Notes: generated from the letters alone by a model not told the origin. A stretch of DNA of 64,000 nucleotides from Burkholderia cenocepacia (GCF_900446215.1 NZ_UAQZ01000017.1:310001-374000); one strand, 5' to 3'; shown: positions 16,941-26,398, numbered from the stretch's first letter. Translations and numbers: made by a program.

Positions 16941-17939
16941 TCACGCCAACAGCACGACACCGCCCGTCGTCGCGCGCGACTCCAGCAACCGGTGCGCATC
17001 GGCCGCCTGTTCGAGCGGCAGGCGCGCGCCGATCTCGACGTGCATGCCGCCTGCCAGCCGGTCGAGCGTCGCCCGCGCGGCGTCCCGATACGCGCCGACG
17101 TCCCGCGCGATGAAACCGAGCACGCTCGGCCGCGCGAGCGCGATCGAACGGGCCGGCCCCAGCTCGTCGAGATCGAACGTCTGCCGCGTGCCGATCGCGG
17201 CCACCTGCCCGATGCTCGCGACCATCCCGAACGGACGAATCGCGCCGAGCGTGCGGGTCAGCACGTCGCCGCCGATTCCGTCGATCGCGTAATCGACGCC
17301 CGCACCGCCGCCGAAGGCACGCGCGGCCGCGACGAAATCCGCCTCGCGATAATCGACCACCGCTTCCGCGCCGTGCGCGCGCACCAGCGCGGCTTTCGCC
17401 GCCGATCCGACCGTGCCGATCACCCGTGCGCCGAGCGCGCGCGCCCACTGCGTCGCCAGCAGCCCGACGCCGCCGGCCGCCGCATGCACGAGCACCGTGT
17501 CGCCGGCGCCGACCTGCCGCACGCGATGCAGCAGCATGTAGACGGTGATCCCCTTCAGCAGCCCGGCGACGGCGGCTTCGTCGCTCAGCCCGTCTGGAAT
17601 CGGCAGCACGCGCTCGGCCGGCATCGTGCGCAGGCTCGCATAGCTGCCGGTCGGCATGCCGGCATACGCGACGCGCTGACCGGGCACGAGCTCCGTCACG
17701 CCCGGCCCGACCGCGTCGATCACGCCGGCCGCCTCGACGCCGAGCGCGTCCGGCAGCGCGGGCAATGCATGCGCGCCCGTCCTGAAATAGATATCGACGA
17801 AATTCACGCCGATCGCGGTCTGGCGAATCCGTACTTCGCCGGCGCCGGGCGGCGCGACGGGCGCATCGACGCGGCGCAGCACGCCGGCATCGCCGTAACG
17901 GTCGATCCCGATCCGGATGGCATTGGCGGTTTGGGTCAT
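16941..17939 (-). CDS. quinone oxidoreductase, zinc-independent MDR family
   Basis: A 332-aa medium-chain reductase of the NADPH:quinone oxidoreductase type. It has a GroES-like N-terminal half (VNFVDIYFRTG) and an NADPH Rossmann domain with HAAAGGVGLLATQWARALGA (about 147-166). The Cys/His zinc ligands of alcohol dehydrogenases are absent, as expected for this subgroup. The ATG at 17939 has GAGGAA just upstream; the longer frame to 18017 lacks coding signal. It diverges from a LysR gene, its probable regulator, across about 83 bp. Confidence 0.88.
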   Translation of the reverse strand: MTQTANAIRIGIDRYGDAGVLRRVDAPVAPPGAGEVRIRQTAIGVNFVDIYFRTGAHALPALPDALGVEAAGVIDAVGPGVTELVPGQRVAYAGMPTGSYASLRTMPAERVLPIPDGLSDEAAVAGLLKGITVYMLLHRVRQVGAGDTVLVHAAAGGVGLLATQWARALGARVIGTVGSAAKAALVRAHGAEAVVDYREADFVAAARAFGGGAGVDYAIDGIGGDVLTRTLGAIRPFGMVASIGQVAAIGTRQTFDLDELGPARSIALARPSVLGFIARDVGAYRDAARATLDRLAGGMHVEIGARLPLEQAADAHRLLESRATTGGVVLLA

Positions 17940-18022
17940 GACGTTCCTCGTTATCGAATGAAGTGACACGATCATCCCATCGTGCATAATCGAACGGAAT
18001 TCACGCTGAACGCCCATCTACT

Positions 18023-18943
18023 GTGCAAAATTCGACCGATCGCGATCCAGTCTCCTCACCCGCACTGCCGATGAGCTGGGACGACATCCGCTACTTCCTG
18101 GCGGTAATGCGCGGCGGCAGCCTGTCGGCCGCCGCGCGGGCGCTGCAGGTCCAGCATTCGACGGTCGCGCGGCGCATCGACGCGCTGGAGTCGGCGCTCG
18201 GGATCCGGCTGTTCGACCGGCTGCCGCGCGGCTGGCCGCCGACCGACGAAGGGCTGCACCTCGCCGAGCACGCCGCACGCCTCGAAGCCGACGCGCATGC
18301 GTTCGCGCGCGCCGCGCAAGGCGCGGCGGCGCTCGACGGCGTGGTGCGGGTATCGGCGTCGCCGGTGTTCGCGAGCCATTTCCTCGCGCCGCGCCTGGCT
18401 CGCGCGCAGCGCGCGTGGCCGGCGCTGCGGATCGACCTGATGGGCGAGATGCATGCGGCCAACCTGTATGCGCGCGAAGCCGACCTCGCGGTACGGCTGT
18501 CGCGGCCGAGCGAGCCGGGGCTCGCCGCGCGCCGGCTCGGCACGATGCGCTTCGCGCTGTGCGCGGCGCCGGAATGGGCCGATGCGCCGCCCGACACCTG
18601 GCCCTTCATCGGCTACGACGACGCGCTCGCGCAAACGCCGCAGCAGCAATGGCTCGAACGCTTCGCGGCCGGGCGCCGCTTTGCGTTCATCGCCAACGAC
18701 CTCGCCGCGCAGCATCGCGCGTGCGCGGCCGGGGCCGGCGTCGCGCTGCTGCCGCGGTTTCTCGTCGACGATCCGGCCGCGCATGCCGGCGCGCCGCTCG
18801 TCGAGCTGACGGCCGCGCCGCGTTGCGACATCGAGCGCGAAATCTGGCTCGTCGTTCACCCGGACGTGCGCCGGTCGCCGCGCGTGCAGCGCGTCGCCGA
18901 CGCGATCGCCGATGCGGTGCATGCGGCGGACGGCCGGTTGTAA
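18023..18943 (+). CDS. LysR-family transcriptional regulator
   Basis: About 306 aa. It has an N-terminal winged HTH (MSWDDIRYFLAVMRGGSLSAAARAL, then HSTVARRIDALE) and a LysR substrate-binding domain. The reported start is GTG 18023. The ATG at 18071 directly before the conserved WDDIRYF is equally good and would be typical of the family; neither has a clear ribosome site. It is divergent from the quinone oxidoreductase gene, suggesting control of that gene by a quinone or electrophile signal (inference). Confidence 0.87.
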   Translation: MQNSTDRDPVSSPALPMSWDDIRYFLAVMRGGSLSAAARALQVQHSTVARRIDALESALGIRLFDRLPRGWPPTDEGLHLAEHAARLEADAHAFARAAQGAAALDGVVRVSASPVFASHFLAPRLARAQRAWPALRIDLMGEMHAANLYAREADLAVRLSRPSEPGLAARRLGTMRFALCAAPEWADAPPDTWPFIGYDDALAQTPQQQWLERFAAGRRFAFIANDLAAQHRACAAGAGVALLPRFLVDDPAAHAGAPLVELTAAPRCDIEREIWLVVHPDVRRSPRVQRVADAIADAVHAADGRL

Positions 18944-19023
18944 GCCGCCGAACTCGCAAACGGCTTTACCACGCGCGGCGGCGGCCGGCATAGTAGCGTT
19001 TTGATTCCGACCGCCCTGCCGCC

Positions 19024-19584
19024 ATGTCCAACGCTCCCGCCTGCGTCGTGCGCGACGCGACCGATGCCGACCTCGAGGCGATCCACGCGATCTATGCGCA
19101 TCACGTTCACCACAGCGTCGCGTCGTTCGAGGAAACGCCGCCCGACGTCGCCGAATTGCGCGCACGCCGCGACGCGGTGCTGAACCACGGGCTGCCGTAT
19201 CTCGTCGCCGAATGCGACGGCCGCGTGGCCGGCTACGCGTACGCGACGCCGTACCGCACGCGCAGCGCGTACCGCTTCGCGATCGAGGATTCGATCTACA
19301 TCGACGACGCGCAGCGCGGCCGCGGAATCGGCCGCGCGTTGCTCGCCGCGCTGATCGCGCGCTGCGAAGACGGCCCGTGGCGGCAGATGATCGCGGTGAT
19401 CGCCGACGGCGGCACCGGCGGCTCGACGTCGCTGCATCGCGCGTTCGGCTTCGAACCGGCCGGCCAGCTGAAAGCGGTCGGCTTCAAGCACGGCCGCTGG
19501 ATCGATACGGCGCTGCTGCAGCGCCCGCTCGGCGAAGGCGCGAACACGCGCCCCGCCTCGCCCGAGCCTGCCCCGGCGCGCTAG
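19024..19584 (+). CDS. GNAT-family N-acetyltransferase (phosphinothricin/methionine-sulfoximine acetyltransferase-like)
   Basis: 186 aa. An N-terminal strand-helix (VVRDATDADLEAIHAIYAHHV) is followed by the PAT/MddA-like segment VAGYAYATPYRTRSAYRFAIEDSIYI and the acetyl-CoA motif RGRGIGRALL (about 99-108). This subgroup acetylates small amines such as phosphinothricin or methionine sulfoximine. It lies 80 bp after the LysR gene and 9 bp before the MerR gene on the same strand. Confidence 0.87.
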   Translation: MSNAPACVVRDATDADLEAIHAIYAHHVHHSVASFEETPPDVAELRARRDAVLNHGLPYLVAECDGRVAGYAYATPYRTRSAYRFAIEDSIYIDDAQRGRGIGRALLAALIARCEDGPWRQMIAVIADGGTGGSTSLHRAFGFEPAGQLKAVGFKHGRWIDTALLQRPLGEGANTRPASPEPAPAR

Positions 19585-19593
19585 AATGGCCGC

Positions 19594-20433
19594 ATGTCAA
19601 AACAGACTCATTCCACGCCCGACGAGGCCACGCCGGATTCCCGCAACGAGTACACGGTCGACGAGCTCGCGCGCGTGTCCGATACCACCGTGCGCAACGT
19701 CCGCGCCTACCAGGATCGCGGGCTGCTCGCGCCGCCGGAGAAACGCGGGCGCGTCGGCATCTACGACGACACGCACGTCGCGCGCCTGAAGCTGATCAAC
19801 CATCTGCTCGCGCGCGGCTACACGCTGTCGAACATCCAGGACCTGATCAAGGCGATCGACGAAGGCCACGACCTGCGCTCGATCCTCGGCCTCGAAAACG
19901 CGATCGGCGGCCGCTGGTCGCACGAGTTGCCGAAAACCTACTCGCTCGCGCAACTCGCGCAGATGTTCGGCCCGCAGGCGACCACGCAACTGTCGCGCGT
20001 GACCGAGCTCGGGCTGCTCGAACGGCGCGGCCTGTCGTTCGTCGCGAAAAGCCCCGCGCTGCTCGAGGCCGCCGCCGCGATGACGAAGGAAGGGATTCCG
20101 CCGCGCGAACTGCTCGACGTGATCAGCGTCGCGCGGCCGCATTTCGACGCGATCGCGCGGCTGCTCGTCGATCTCGTCGTGAAGCGGCTCGACCGCTATG
20201 ACGAAGGCACGCTGCCGCCCGCCACCGACGTGCCGGCGCTCGTCGACGCGATCTGGCGGCTGCGCCCGCTCGCGGCCGTGTTCGTCGAAGGCGAGACGAA
20301 CCGCGCGCTCGAGAATGCGGCGAGCGCGTATCTGGGCGGCCGCGTCGCGACGATTCTCGACAAGAAACTCAGCGACGAAGCCGCGCGGCAGTCCGGTACG
20401 AGCGATACGCAGGGCGACGGCGACACCGCATAA
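19594..20433 (+). CDS. MerR-family transcriptional regulator
   Basis: 279 aa. The winged HTH (YTVDELARVSDTTVRNVRAYQDRGLL, about residues 15-40) begins after a short polar tail and is followed by the second MerR recognition segment (RLKLINHLLARGYTLSNIQDLIKAI). The long C-terminal half has no clustered Cys of metal-sensing MerRs, so a small-molecule or unknown signal is likelier. It starts 9 bp after the GNAT stop and is probably co-transcribed with it. Confidence 0.87.
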   Translation: MSKQTHSTPDEATPDSRNEYTVDELARVSDTTVRNVRAYQDRGLLAPPEKRGRVGIYDDTHVARLKLINHLLARGYTLSNIQDLIKAIDEGHDLRSILGLENAIGGRWSHELPKTYSLAQLAQMFGPQATTQLSRVTELGLLERRGLSFVAKSPALLEAAAAMTKEGIPPRELLDVISVARPHFDAIARLLVDLVVKRLDRYDEGTLPPATDVPALVDAIWRLRPLAAVFVEGETNRALENAASAYLGGRVATILDKKLSDEAARQSGTSDTQGDGDTA

Positions 20434-20814
20434 GGCCTTCGCCGTCATGCATGCGTGGGCTTTTCGCGACAACGCGCGCGTGTCCGGCTGGAGGAAAGGC
20501 CGACGTCCATTGCAGGTGACGACCGCCGCCAGCATGGGCCGGCAAATGGCCAGCAGCCGCGCCCGCGCGCATTCCAGCCAGACGGCGCCACCGCGCTGCG
20601 TCCGTCATCGTAGGCTACGCTGCGAAACAGTTACAAGATAACGGTTGACGCGAGCCCCAGCGACGGTTAGTGTAGGCACCGAAGTCCAAGAAGTCCGATT
20701 GCTGTTCATCAATTGCTCGCTCCTCCTCAGCGGTATTCGTTGTCCTCTCCCTCCTTGACGCTTCACGCGCTCTTTCACAGAGCAAATTTCTCTATTTTTT
20801 CTCAAGGAATCTTC
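20434..20814 (+). promoter_or_regulatory. cspA: cold-shock gene promoter and long 5' leader; no gene seen
   Basis: 381 bp without a convincing gene. TTGACG (20645-20650), 17-bp spacer, TAGTGT (20668-20673) is a candidate promoter. It leaves an untranslated leader of roughly 135 nt rich in pyrimidines before AAGGAA (20804-20809) and the ATG. Long structured leaders are the hallmark of temperature-responsive csp mRNAs. Folding was not computed. Confidence 0.5.
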
Positions 20815-21018
20815 ATGGATACCGGTATCGTCAAGTGGTTCAACGACAGCAAAGGCTTTGGCTTCATCACGCCGGACAACGGCGGCGACGATCTGTTCGC
20901 TCACTTCTCGGAAATTCGTGCCGACGGCTTCAAGACGCTGGCTGAAAACCAGAAAGTGAGCTTCGAAACGAAGCAAGGACCGAAGGGTCTGCAGGCGGCG
21001 AACATCAAGCCGCTGTAA
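20815..21018 (+). CDS. cspA: cold-shock domain protein
   Basis: 67 aa, a single cold-shock OB-fold with both nucleic-acid motifs: RNP1 KGFGFIT and RNP2 DLFAHFS. It begins MDTGIVKWFND. Members bind single-stranded nucleic acid and act as RNA chaperones. The ATG at 20815 has AAGGAA at ideal spacing. A long leader upstream suggests post-transcriptional control. It is one of several csp paralogues expected in this genus, so I cannot say which cold or growth condition induces this copy. Confidence 0.95.
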   Translation: MDTGIVKWFNDSKGFGFITPDNGGDDLFAHFSEIRADGFKTLAENQKVSFETKQGPKGLQAANIKPL

Positions 21019-21298
21019 AGTTTGAAGGGCCCGGCCTCCCACGATGGACGCCGGGTCGCAGCGACATCCCCACGGAGCTTCGTCTCCCCAAGTTGGCGCG
21101 ACCGGCTTTTCAGCTGCATCTGTTCAGTCAGCAGCTCGCCACGCGCTACACGTCTCGTTGCACTTCATCCCCCCTCTGGCCGCAACGCCTTATTTTCGCT
21201 TTCCGACTGCGTCTGATTCGGCTCGCAATGGCTTTGAATCGGCGTAACCGTGCGTATTTCGCACGGCACGCGCGCACTCGAACATCATTAAAATTAAA

Positions 21299-21523
21299 AT
21301 GGACAACCAACGAATTCAGCAATACAACGGCTATGCCGTCCAACCCTCGGCGCATCGCCTGCCCGACGGAAGTTTTTCCTCCAACCTGCTGCTCGAACGC
21401 GCCGATAGCACGCACGGCGAAGGCCGCTACCAGTTCTATTCGCTCGATTACTTCGCGAGCGAGGCACAGGCGCTCGCGCATTCGGCACGCTGGGCGCGCC
21501 ACTGGGTCGATACGCGCGGTTGA
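21299..21523 (+). CDS. small hypothetical protein (74 aa) downstream of csp gene
   Basis: Unrecognised soluble protein. The pattern YNGYAVQPSAHRLPDGSFSSNLLLERAD followed by YQFYSLDYFASEAQALAHS suggests a small beta-sheet plus one helix, as in other short Burkholderia proteins with a PDG turn. The start ATG follows the AT-rich run ATTAAAATTAAA without a clear ribosome site. A 7-bp hairpin (CCGTGCG 21249-21255, CGCACGG 21261-21267) lies just upstream. It ends before the terminator of the facing agmatinase gene. Confidence 0.65.
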   Translation: MDNQRIQQYNGYAVQPSAHRLPDGSFSSNLLLERADSTHGEGRYQFYSLDYFASEAQALAHSARWARHWVDTRG

Positions 21524-21560
21524 ACGCCGCGCTACTCGCGAGATCCGCGCAAACGGTCAT

Positions 21561-21588
21561 AAAAAAACGGCGGGCAACCTGCCCGCCG
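21561..21588 (-). terminator. intrinsic terminator of the agmatinase gene
   Basis: On the minus strand a 9-bp GC stem (arms at 21568-21576 and 21580-21588, 3-nt loop) is followed by seven T (21561-21567). It begins 32 bp after the agmatinase stop. Confidence 0.85.
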
Positions 21589-21619
21589 GCCTTCCGCATC
21601 ACATGCCCGCTCACCTGCA

Positions 21620-22582
21620 TCACCGCGCCGCCACCTTCTTCTGCCGCCACAGACACAGCAGATCGCAAGCCACATGCGCGGCCGCGATCGCCGTGATGTC
21701 CGCGTGATCGTACGCCGGCGCCACCTCCACCACATCCGCCCCGACCAGATTCACCGCCCCGAGCCCCCGCACGATCGCCAGCGCCTGCGCGGACGAGAGC
21801 CCGCCGGCAACCGGCGTCCCCGTTCCCGGCGCGAACGCCGGATCGAGGCAGTCGATATCGAACGTCAGGTACGCAGGCCGCGCACCGACGATCGCGACGA
21901 TTCGCTCGACCGCCGCCCGCGCACCCTGGTCATGCACCCACGCGGCATCGAGCCGCTCGATCCCGAGAAAGTCGTCGTTCCACGTGCGGATGCCGACCTG
22001 CACCGACGTCGCGGGATCGATCAGCCCTTCCTTCACCGCCTTGTAGAACATCGTCCCGTGATTGAGGCTGTCCGGATCGTCGTCGGCCCACGTATCGCAG
22101 TGCGCGTCGAAATGGATCAGCGACAGCGGCTTGCCGTAGCGCTCCGCGTGCGCGACCAGCAGCGGATACGTGATGTAGTGATCGCCGCCGAGCGTCAGCA
22201 TCTTCGCGCCCGAACGCAGGATCGCGCGCGTATGCTCGACGATCGCCGGCTTGATCGACAACGGGTTGTGCGCGTCGAACCAGCAGTCGCCGTAGTCGAC
22301 GACCGCGAGGTCGTCGAACGGGTTGAAGCCCCACGGATACGGATTGAGCTCCGCGAGCTGCACGCTTGCCGCGCGAATCGCGGCCGGCCCGAGCCGGGCA
22401 CCGGAACGATAGGTCGTCGCGAGATCGAGCGGCACGCCGGAGATCGCGACGTCGATGCCGTCGAGCACGCGCGAGTAATTGCGGCGCATGAACGACAGCA
22501 CGCCCGCATAGGTGTTTTCGATCGAGGAACCGTACGGCGTCGTGCGACGGATCGCGCCGTCGCCGTGAAGAAGTTCGGTCAT
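21620..22582 (-). CDS. speB: agmatinase / ureohydrolase
   Basis: 320-aa arginase-superfamily enzyme. All six manganese ligands can be placed: H135 in GGDH, D159-H161-D163 in DAHCD, and D242/D244 in DIDCLDP. Agmatinases hydrolyse agmatine to putrescine and urea in polyamine synthesis; guanidinobutyrase or another guanidino hydrolase is possible because the loops that set specificity cannot be read by eye. The ATG at 22582 is chosen because the upstream extension is low-complexity. It is a single gene with its own terminator. Urea could be handled by the transporter encoded at 28.9 kb, though the two genes are not linked in one operon. Confidence 0.88.
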   Translation of the reverse strand: MTELLHGDGAIRRTTPYGSSIENTYAGVLSFMRRNYSRVLDGIDVAISGVPLDLATTYRSGARLGPAAIRAASVQLAELNPYPWGFNPFDDLAVVDYGDCWFDAHNPLSIKPAIVEHTRAILRSGAKMLTLGGDHYITYPLLVAHAERYGKPLSLIHFDAHCDTWADDDPDSLNHGTMFYKAVKEGLIDPATSVQVGIRTWNDDFLGIERLDAAWVHDQGARAAVERIVAIVGARPAYLTFDIDCLDPAFAPGTGTPVAGGLSSAQALAIVRGLGAVNLVGADVVEVAPAYDHADITAIAAAHVACDLLCLWRQKKVAAR

Positions 22583-22874
22583 GGTCGGACCTGTTTTCGT
22601 GGGGTGCCGGCGCCGGCCCGCGCGCTCTGAGGGCGCGGGCCGGGCACGGCATGGATTCATCGGCACGCACCGGCTCGCGCATCCGGTCGCGCGGCCAGGC
22701 GGGACATCGACAGCGACAGCGGCAATACCGCGGCGATCATAGCAAGCCGAATCGACGCCGTTGCCCCGGTTCGGCCGGGGCAACGCGCGGAAAAATCCGG
22801 CGGCGGCACCGCCGCCCGTCGCGGTCGTTTCCTAGAAGGATTCGCCGGTTTTCGCGCGCCCGTTCTTCCGGATA

Positions 22875-23615
22875 ATGGCCGACAGCCGCGCCCTCGACGG
22901 CGCGGCGTCCACCGCAGACAACTACAAACCGGAGACACCCGCCTTGATCGCCACGCTTCCCGCCTCCTACCGCCGGCTGTGGCCGCTCGCCATCGCCGCG
23001 GCGCTGCTGTACGGCCTGTCGCTCGCCGTCGCGCCCTATCCGGGCCAGGCCGCCGCGAAAGCTGCGATGGGCATCCTGCTGCTCACGGCAGGCAGCACCT
23101 GCGGCGCGCCGCGCGAACGCGCGTGGCTGTGCGCGGCGCTCGCGACCGCCGTGCTCGGCGACGTGCTGCTCGCGCTGCCCGACTGGCCGTGGTCGTTCGT
23201 CCTCGGCCTCGGCGCATTCCTGCTCACGCACGTGTGCTACTGCGCGATCTTCTTCCGGTGGCGCGCGCGGCCGCACGGCTGGCGCATCGTCGCGCTCGTC
23301 GGGCTGTGGATCGCCGCGCCGGCGTTCTACGCGGCATTCTTCCCGCACCTCGGCGAGTTGCTGGCGCCGGTCGCCGTCTACATGCTCGTGCTGTGCGCGA
23401 TGGCGAGCTTTGCGCTCGCCGCCCGCACGCGCGGCCCGCTGGTCGCGATCGGCAGCCTGATCTTCGTCGGCTCCGACACGCTGATCGGCGTCGGCCGGTT
23501 CCTCGGCGGCTTTCCGGGCATCGACTATCTAATCTGGGGCCTCTATGCGCTCGCGCAGGTCACGATCGTGGCCGGGGTTTTCCATGAGACGGCCGCCCGA
23601 TCGATCCGTCCCTGA
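22875..23615 (+). CDS. YhhN/TMEM86-family membrane protein (lysoplasmalogenase-like)
   Basis: 246 aa with about seven or eight hydrophobic helices starting near residue 35. Family landmarks are visible: LATAVLGDVLLALP (the G-D pair), the FFRWR loop, and LIFVGSDTLIGVGRF near the C-terminus. YhhN proteins are integral membrane enzymes related to lysoplasmalogenase. The first ATG (22875) adds a polar tail. A TTG at 22944 nearer the first helix is an alternative start. Confidence 0.82.
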   Translation: MADSRALDGAASTADNYKPETPALIATLPASYRRLWPLAIAAALLYGLSLAVAPYPGQAAAKAAMGILLLTAGSTCGAPRERAWLCAALATAVLGDVLLALPDWPWSFVLGLGAFLLTHVCYCAIFFRWRARPHGWRIVALVGLWIAAPAFYAAFFPHLGELLAPVAVYMLVLCAMASFALAARTRGPLVAIGSLIFVGSDTLIGVGRFLGGFPGIDYLIWGLYALAQVTIVAGVFHETAARSIRP

Positions 23616-23808
23616 TACCGTTTCAAACGGACCGTCGCGCGCCGGCGGTCCCGTTTCCTCGCTGTCTCGCCCTGCCGACGGCCTTTTCCGCTCATCCCGC
23701 ATTGCGGAAACCCGACCGTTCCAAACCCCGCTCAGCCTTTTCCCGCCTGGCTTCCGGCCTTAGAGCGCCGCTTCTAGCCTCTTGCGGTTTCCGGGTTCAC
23801 CCACTATC

Positions 23809-23828
23809 GTTACATCAAACAATGTAAC
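23809..23828. promoter_or_regulatory. 7-6-7 inverted repeat, probable TetR-type operator
   Basis: GTTACAT (23809-23815), 6-bp spacer, ATGTAAC (23822-23828). It lies 32 bp upstream of the chosen start of the monooxygenase operon, in locally AT-rich DNA. A 20-bp dyad of this kind is typical of TetR-family repressors. No TetR gene is within the window nearby. Confidence 0.6.
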
Positions 23829-23860
23829 ATTCAAAAATGAGCCAAATCGGAGACACCCGG

Positions 23861-25444
23861 ATGAATGCTCGCACGTTGCCTTTCGGTCCACCCGGCCATG
23901 ACGGCCCGGACGAAACCATCGACATCGCCATCATCGGCACCGGCTTCGCCGGTCTCGGGATGGCGATCCGCCTGAAACAGACGGGCGTGACCGACTTCGT
24001 CGTCCTCGAGAAGGCCGCCTCGGTCGGCGGCACGTGGCGCGACAATCATTACCCCGGGTGTGCATGCGACGTGCAATCGCACGTCTATTCGTTCTCGTTC
24101 GCGCCGAACCCGCGCTGGACGCGCATGTTCGCGCCGCAGCCGGAAATCCGCGCGTATCTCGAAGACTGCGTGCAGCGCTTCGGCGTCGGCCCGCACCTGC
24201 GGCTGAATCACGAGTTGCAGCGCGCCGAATACGACGAAGCCGCGCAACGCTGGCGCCTCACGTTCGCGAACGGCAAGCGGCTGTCCGCGCGCGTGCTGGT
24301 GTCGGGCATGGGCGGCCTGTCGCGCGCCGCGCTGCCGGCGATTCCCGGCGTCGAAACCTTCCAGGGCCGCGCGTTCCATTCGCAGCAGTGGGATCACGAC
24401 TACCCGCTCGAAGGCAAGCGTGTCGCGGTGATCGGCACCGGCGCGAGCGCGATCCAGTTCGTCCCGCAGATCGCGCCGCGCGTGAAAGCACTCGCGCTGT
24501 TCCAGCGCACGCCGCCGTGGATCATGCCGAAGCCGGACCGCAACCTGACCGGCTTCGAGAAATGGCTGTTCCGCACGCTGCCGTTCACGCAGAAGATCGT
24601 GCGCAGCGGCATCTACTGGATGCTCGAATCGCGCGTGCTCGGCTTCGCGATCCATCCGTCGCTGATGAAGAACGTGCAGAAGCTCGCGCTGCGGCACATC
24701 CGCAAGCAGATTCCCGATCCGGAGTTGCGCAAGACCGTCACGCCGAACTACACGCTCGGCTGCAAGCGCGTGCTGATCTCGAACGACTATTACCCGGCGC
24801 TGTCGCGCAAGAACGTCGACGTGATCACGACCGGCATCGACCATATCGAAGCCGACGCGGTCGTGACGACCGACGGCAAGCGTCATGAAGTCGACTGCCT
24901 GATCTACGGCACCGGCTTCCAGGTCGCCGATCCATATCCGCGCGGCGCGATCATCGGCCGCGGCGGCCTCGACATCGTCGACGCGTGGCGCGACGGCGCG
25001 CACGCGTACCTCGGCTCGACGCTGCCCGGCTATCCGAACTTCTTCATGATCGTCGGCCCGAACACCGGCCTCGGCCACAACTCGATGGTGTTCATGATCG
25101 AGTCGCAGATCGAATACATCCTCGGCGCGCTGCAGGCGATGCGCCGCGAGCGCGCGGACGCGATCGAGGTGCGCCCGCTCGTCGAGGCGCAGTTCAACAG
25201 CGACCTGCAGGGCAAGCTGAAGAAGGCAATCTGGTCGACGGGCGGCTGCAAGAGCTGGTATCTCGATCCGCGCACCGGCAAGAACACGACGCTGTGGCCA
25301 GGCTTCACGTGGCGCTTCCGCCAGGCGACCGCGCGTTTCTCGATCGCCGATTACCACGCGTATCGCGCGCCGCAACACGACACGACCGCGCGGCCCGCCG
25401 CCGCGCCGGCCGCTTCCGCTTCCACGTCCGCCGAAGCGGCCTGA
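23861..25444 (+). CDS. Baeyer-Villiger-type flavin monooxygenase
   Basis: 527-aa class B flavoprotein monooxygenase using FAD and NADPH to insert oxygen next to a ketone or aldehyde carbonyl. Numbering from 23861: FAD motif GTGFAG (26-31), BVMO fingerprint F167-x-G169-x3-H173-x3-W177-D178, then the NADPH motif GTGASA (192-197). I prefer the ATG at 23861, which has GGAGA 7 nt upstream, to the ATG at 23837, which has none. It is the first gene of a four-gene operon with an SDR, a PF10118-like protein and an alpha/beta hydrolase. The natural substrate is unknown; a long-chain or cyclic ketone pathway is a reasonable inference. Confidence 0.92.
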   Translation: MNARTLPFGPPGHDGPDETIDIAIIGTGFAGLGMAIRLKQTGVTDFVVLEKAASVGGTWRDNHYPGCACDVQSHVYSFSFAPNPRWTRMFAPQPEIRAYLEDCVQRFGVGPHLRLNHELQRAEYDEAAQRWRLTFANGKRLSARVLVSGMGGLSRAALPAIPGVETFQGRAFHSQQWDHDYPLEGKRVAVIGTGASAIQFVPQIAPRVKALALFQRTPPWIMPKPDRNLTGFEKWLFRTLPFTQKIVRSGIYWMLESRVLGFAIHPSLMKNVQKLALRHIRKQIPDPELRKTVTPNYTLGCKRVLISNDYYPALSRKNVDVITTGIDHIEADAVVTTDGKRHEVDCLIYGTGFQVADPYPRGAIIGRGGLDIVDAWRDGAHAYLGSTLPGYPNFFMIVGPNTGLGHNSMVFMIESQIEYILGALQAMRRERADAIEVRPLVEAQFNSDLQGKLKKAIWSTGGCKSWYLDPRTGKNTTLWPGFTWRFRQATARFSIADYHAYRAPQHDTTARPAAAPAASASTSAEAA

Positions 25445-25465
25445 GCCAGACAAGGAGCCAACGAC

Positions 25466-26398
25466 ATGAGAGATTTCGCCAACAAGGTGGCCGCGATCAC
25501 GGGAGCCGGCTCGGGCATGGGCCGCGCGCTCGCGATCCAGCTCGCGCAGGCCGGCTGCCACGTGTCGCTCGCCGACAAGAACGGCGTCGGCCTCGCGGAA
25601 ACCGAACGGATCGTCCGCGCGATCGCGCCGAACGTGCGCGTGTCGACGCGCGTGCTCGACGTCGGCGATCGCGACGCGATGTTCGCATGGGCCGACGACA
25701 CCGCGAAGGAGCACGGCAAGGTCAACCTGATCTTCAACAATGCGGGCGTCGCGCTGTCGAGCACGATCGAAGGGATGGAATACAGCGATCTCGAGTGGAT
25801 CGTGAACATCAACTTCTGGGGCGTCGTGCACGGCACGAAGGCGTTCCTGCCGCACCTGAAGGCATCCGGCGACGGCCACGTGATCAACACGTCGAGCATC
25901 TTCGGGATCTTCGCGCAGCCGGGCATGAGCGGCTACAACGCGACCAAGTTCGCTGTACGCGGCTTCACCGAATCGCTGCGCCAGGAACTCGACATGATGA
26001 AGTGCGGCGTGTCGGCCACCTGCGTGCATCCGGGCGGCATCCGCACGAACATCGCGCAGTCGAGCCGCGTCGCGAAGAACATGGTCGGCTTCATCGTCGA
26101 GAGCGAACAGCAAGGCAAGGACAGCTTCGAGAAGTTCTTCATCACGACCGCCGACGACGCCGCGCGCACGATCCTCGCCGGCGTGCGCAAGAACAAGCGC
26201 CGCGTGCTGATCGGCCGCGACGCGAAGGGCGCGGACTGGATGGCGCGCGTGCTGCCGGCCGCGTACCAGGCGCTCGTCGTGCTCGCGACGCGCCGCGAGG
26301 CGGCGAAAGCCCGCCGTGCCGCGCGCGGCGCGCCGGCGCCCGCCCCGCTGCACGCGACCTACAACAATGCAGGCAATCAGGGAGGTGAACAATCATGA
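25466..26398 (+). CDS. SDR-family NAD(P)-dependent oxidoreductase
   Basis: 310-aa classical SDR. It has the cofactor motif TGAGSGMG (about 12-19), NNAG, the catalytic Ser in NTSSIFG and the YNATK active site, with a C-terminal extension of about 50 residues. An AAGGAG lies before the ATG, 21 bp after the monooxygenase stop. In the operon it could supply the ketone by oxidising an alcohol, or reduce a product. Its end overlaps the next gene by 4 bp (ATGA), indicating translational coupling. Confidence 0.9.
   Translation: MRDFANKVAAITGAGSGMGRALAIQLAQAGCHVSLADKNGVGLAETERIVRAIAPNVRVSTRVLDVGDRDAMFAWADDTAKEHGKVNLIFNNAGVALSSTIEGMEYSDLEWIVNINFWGVVHGTKAFLPHLKASGDGHVINTSSIFGIFAQPGMSGYNATKFAVRGFTESLRQELDMMKCGVSATCVHPGGIRTNIAQSSRVAKNMVGFIVESEQQGKDSFEKFFITTADDAARTILAGVRKNKRRVLIGRDAKGADWMARVLPAAYQALVVLATRREAAKARRAARGAPAPAPLHATYNNAGNQGGEQS

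Noticed and set aside
23831..26392. 853-codon frame antisense to the monooxygenase and SDR genes
   Set aside because: Shadow frame spanning two real genes; low-complexity basic product.
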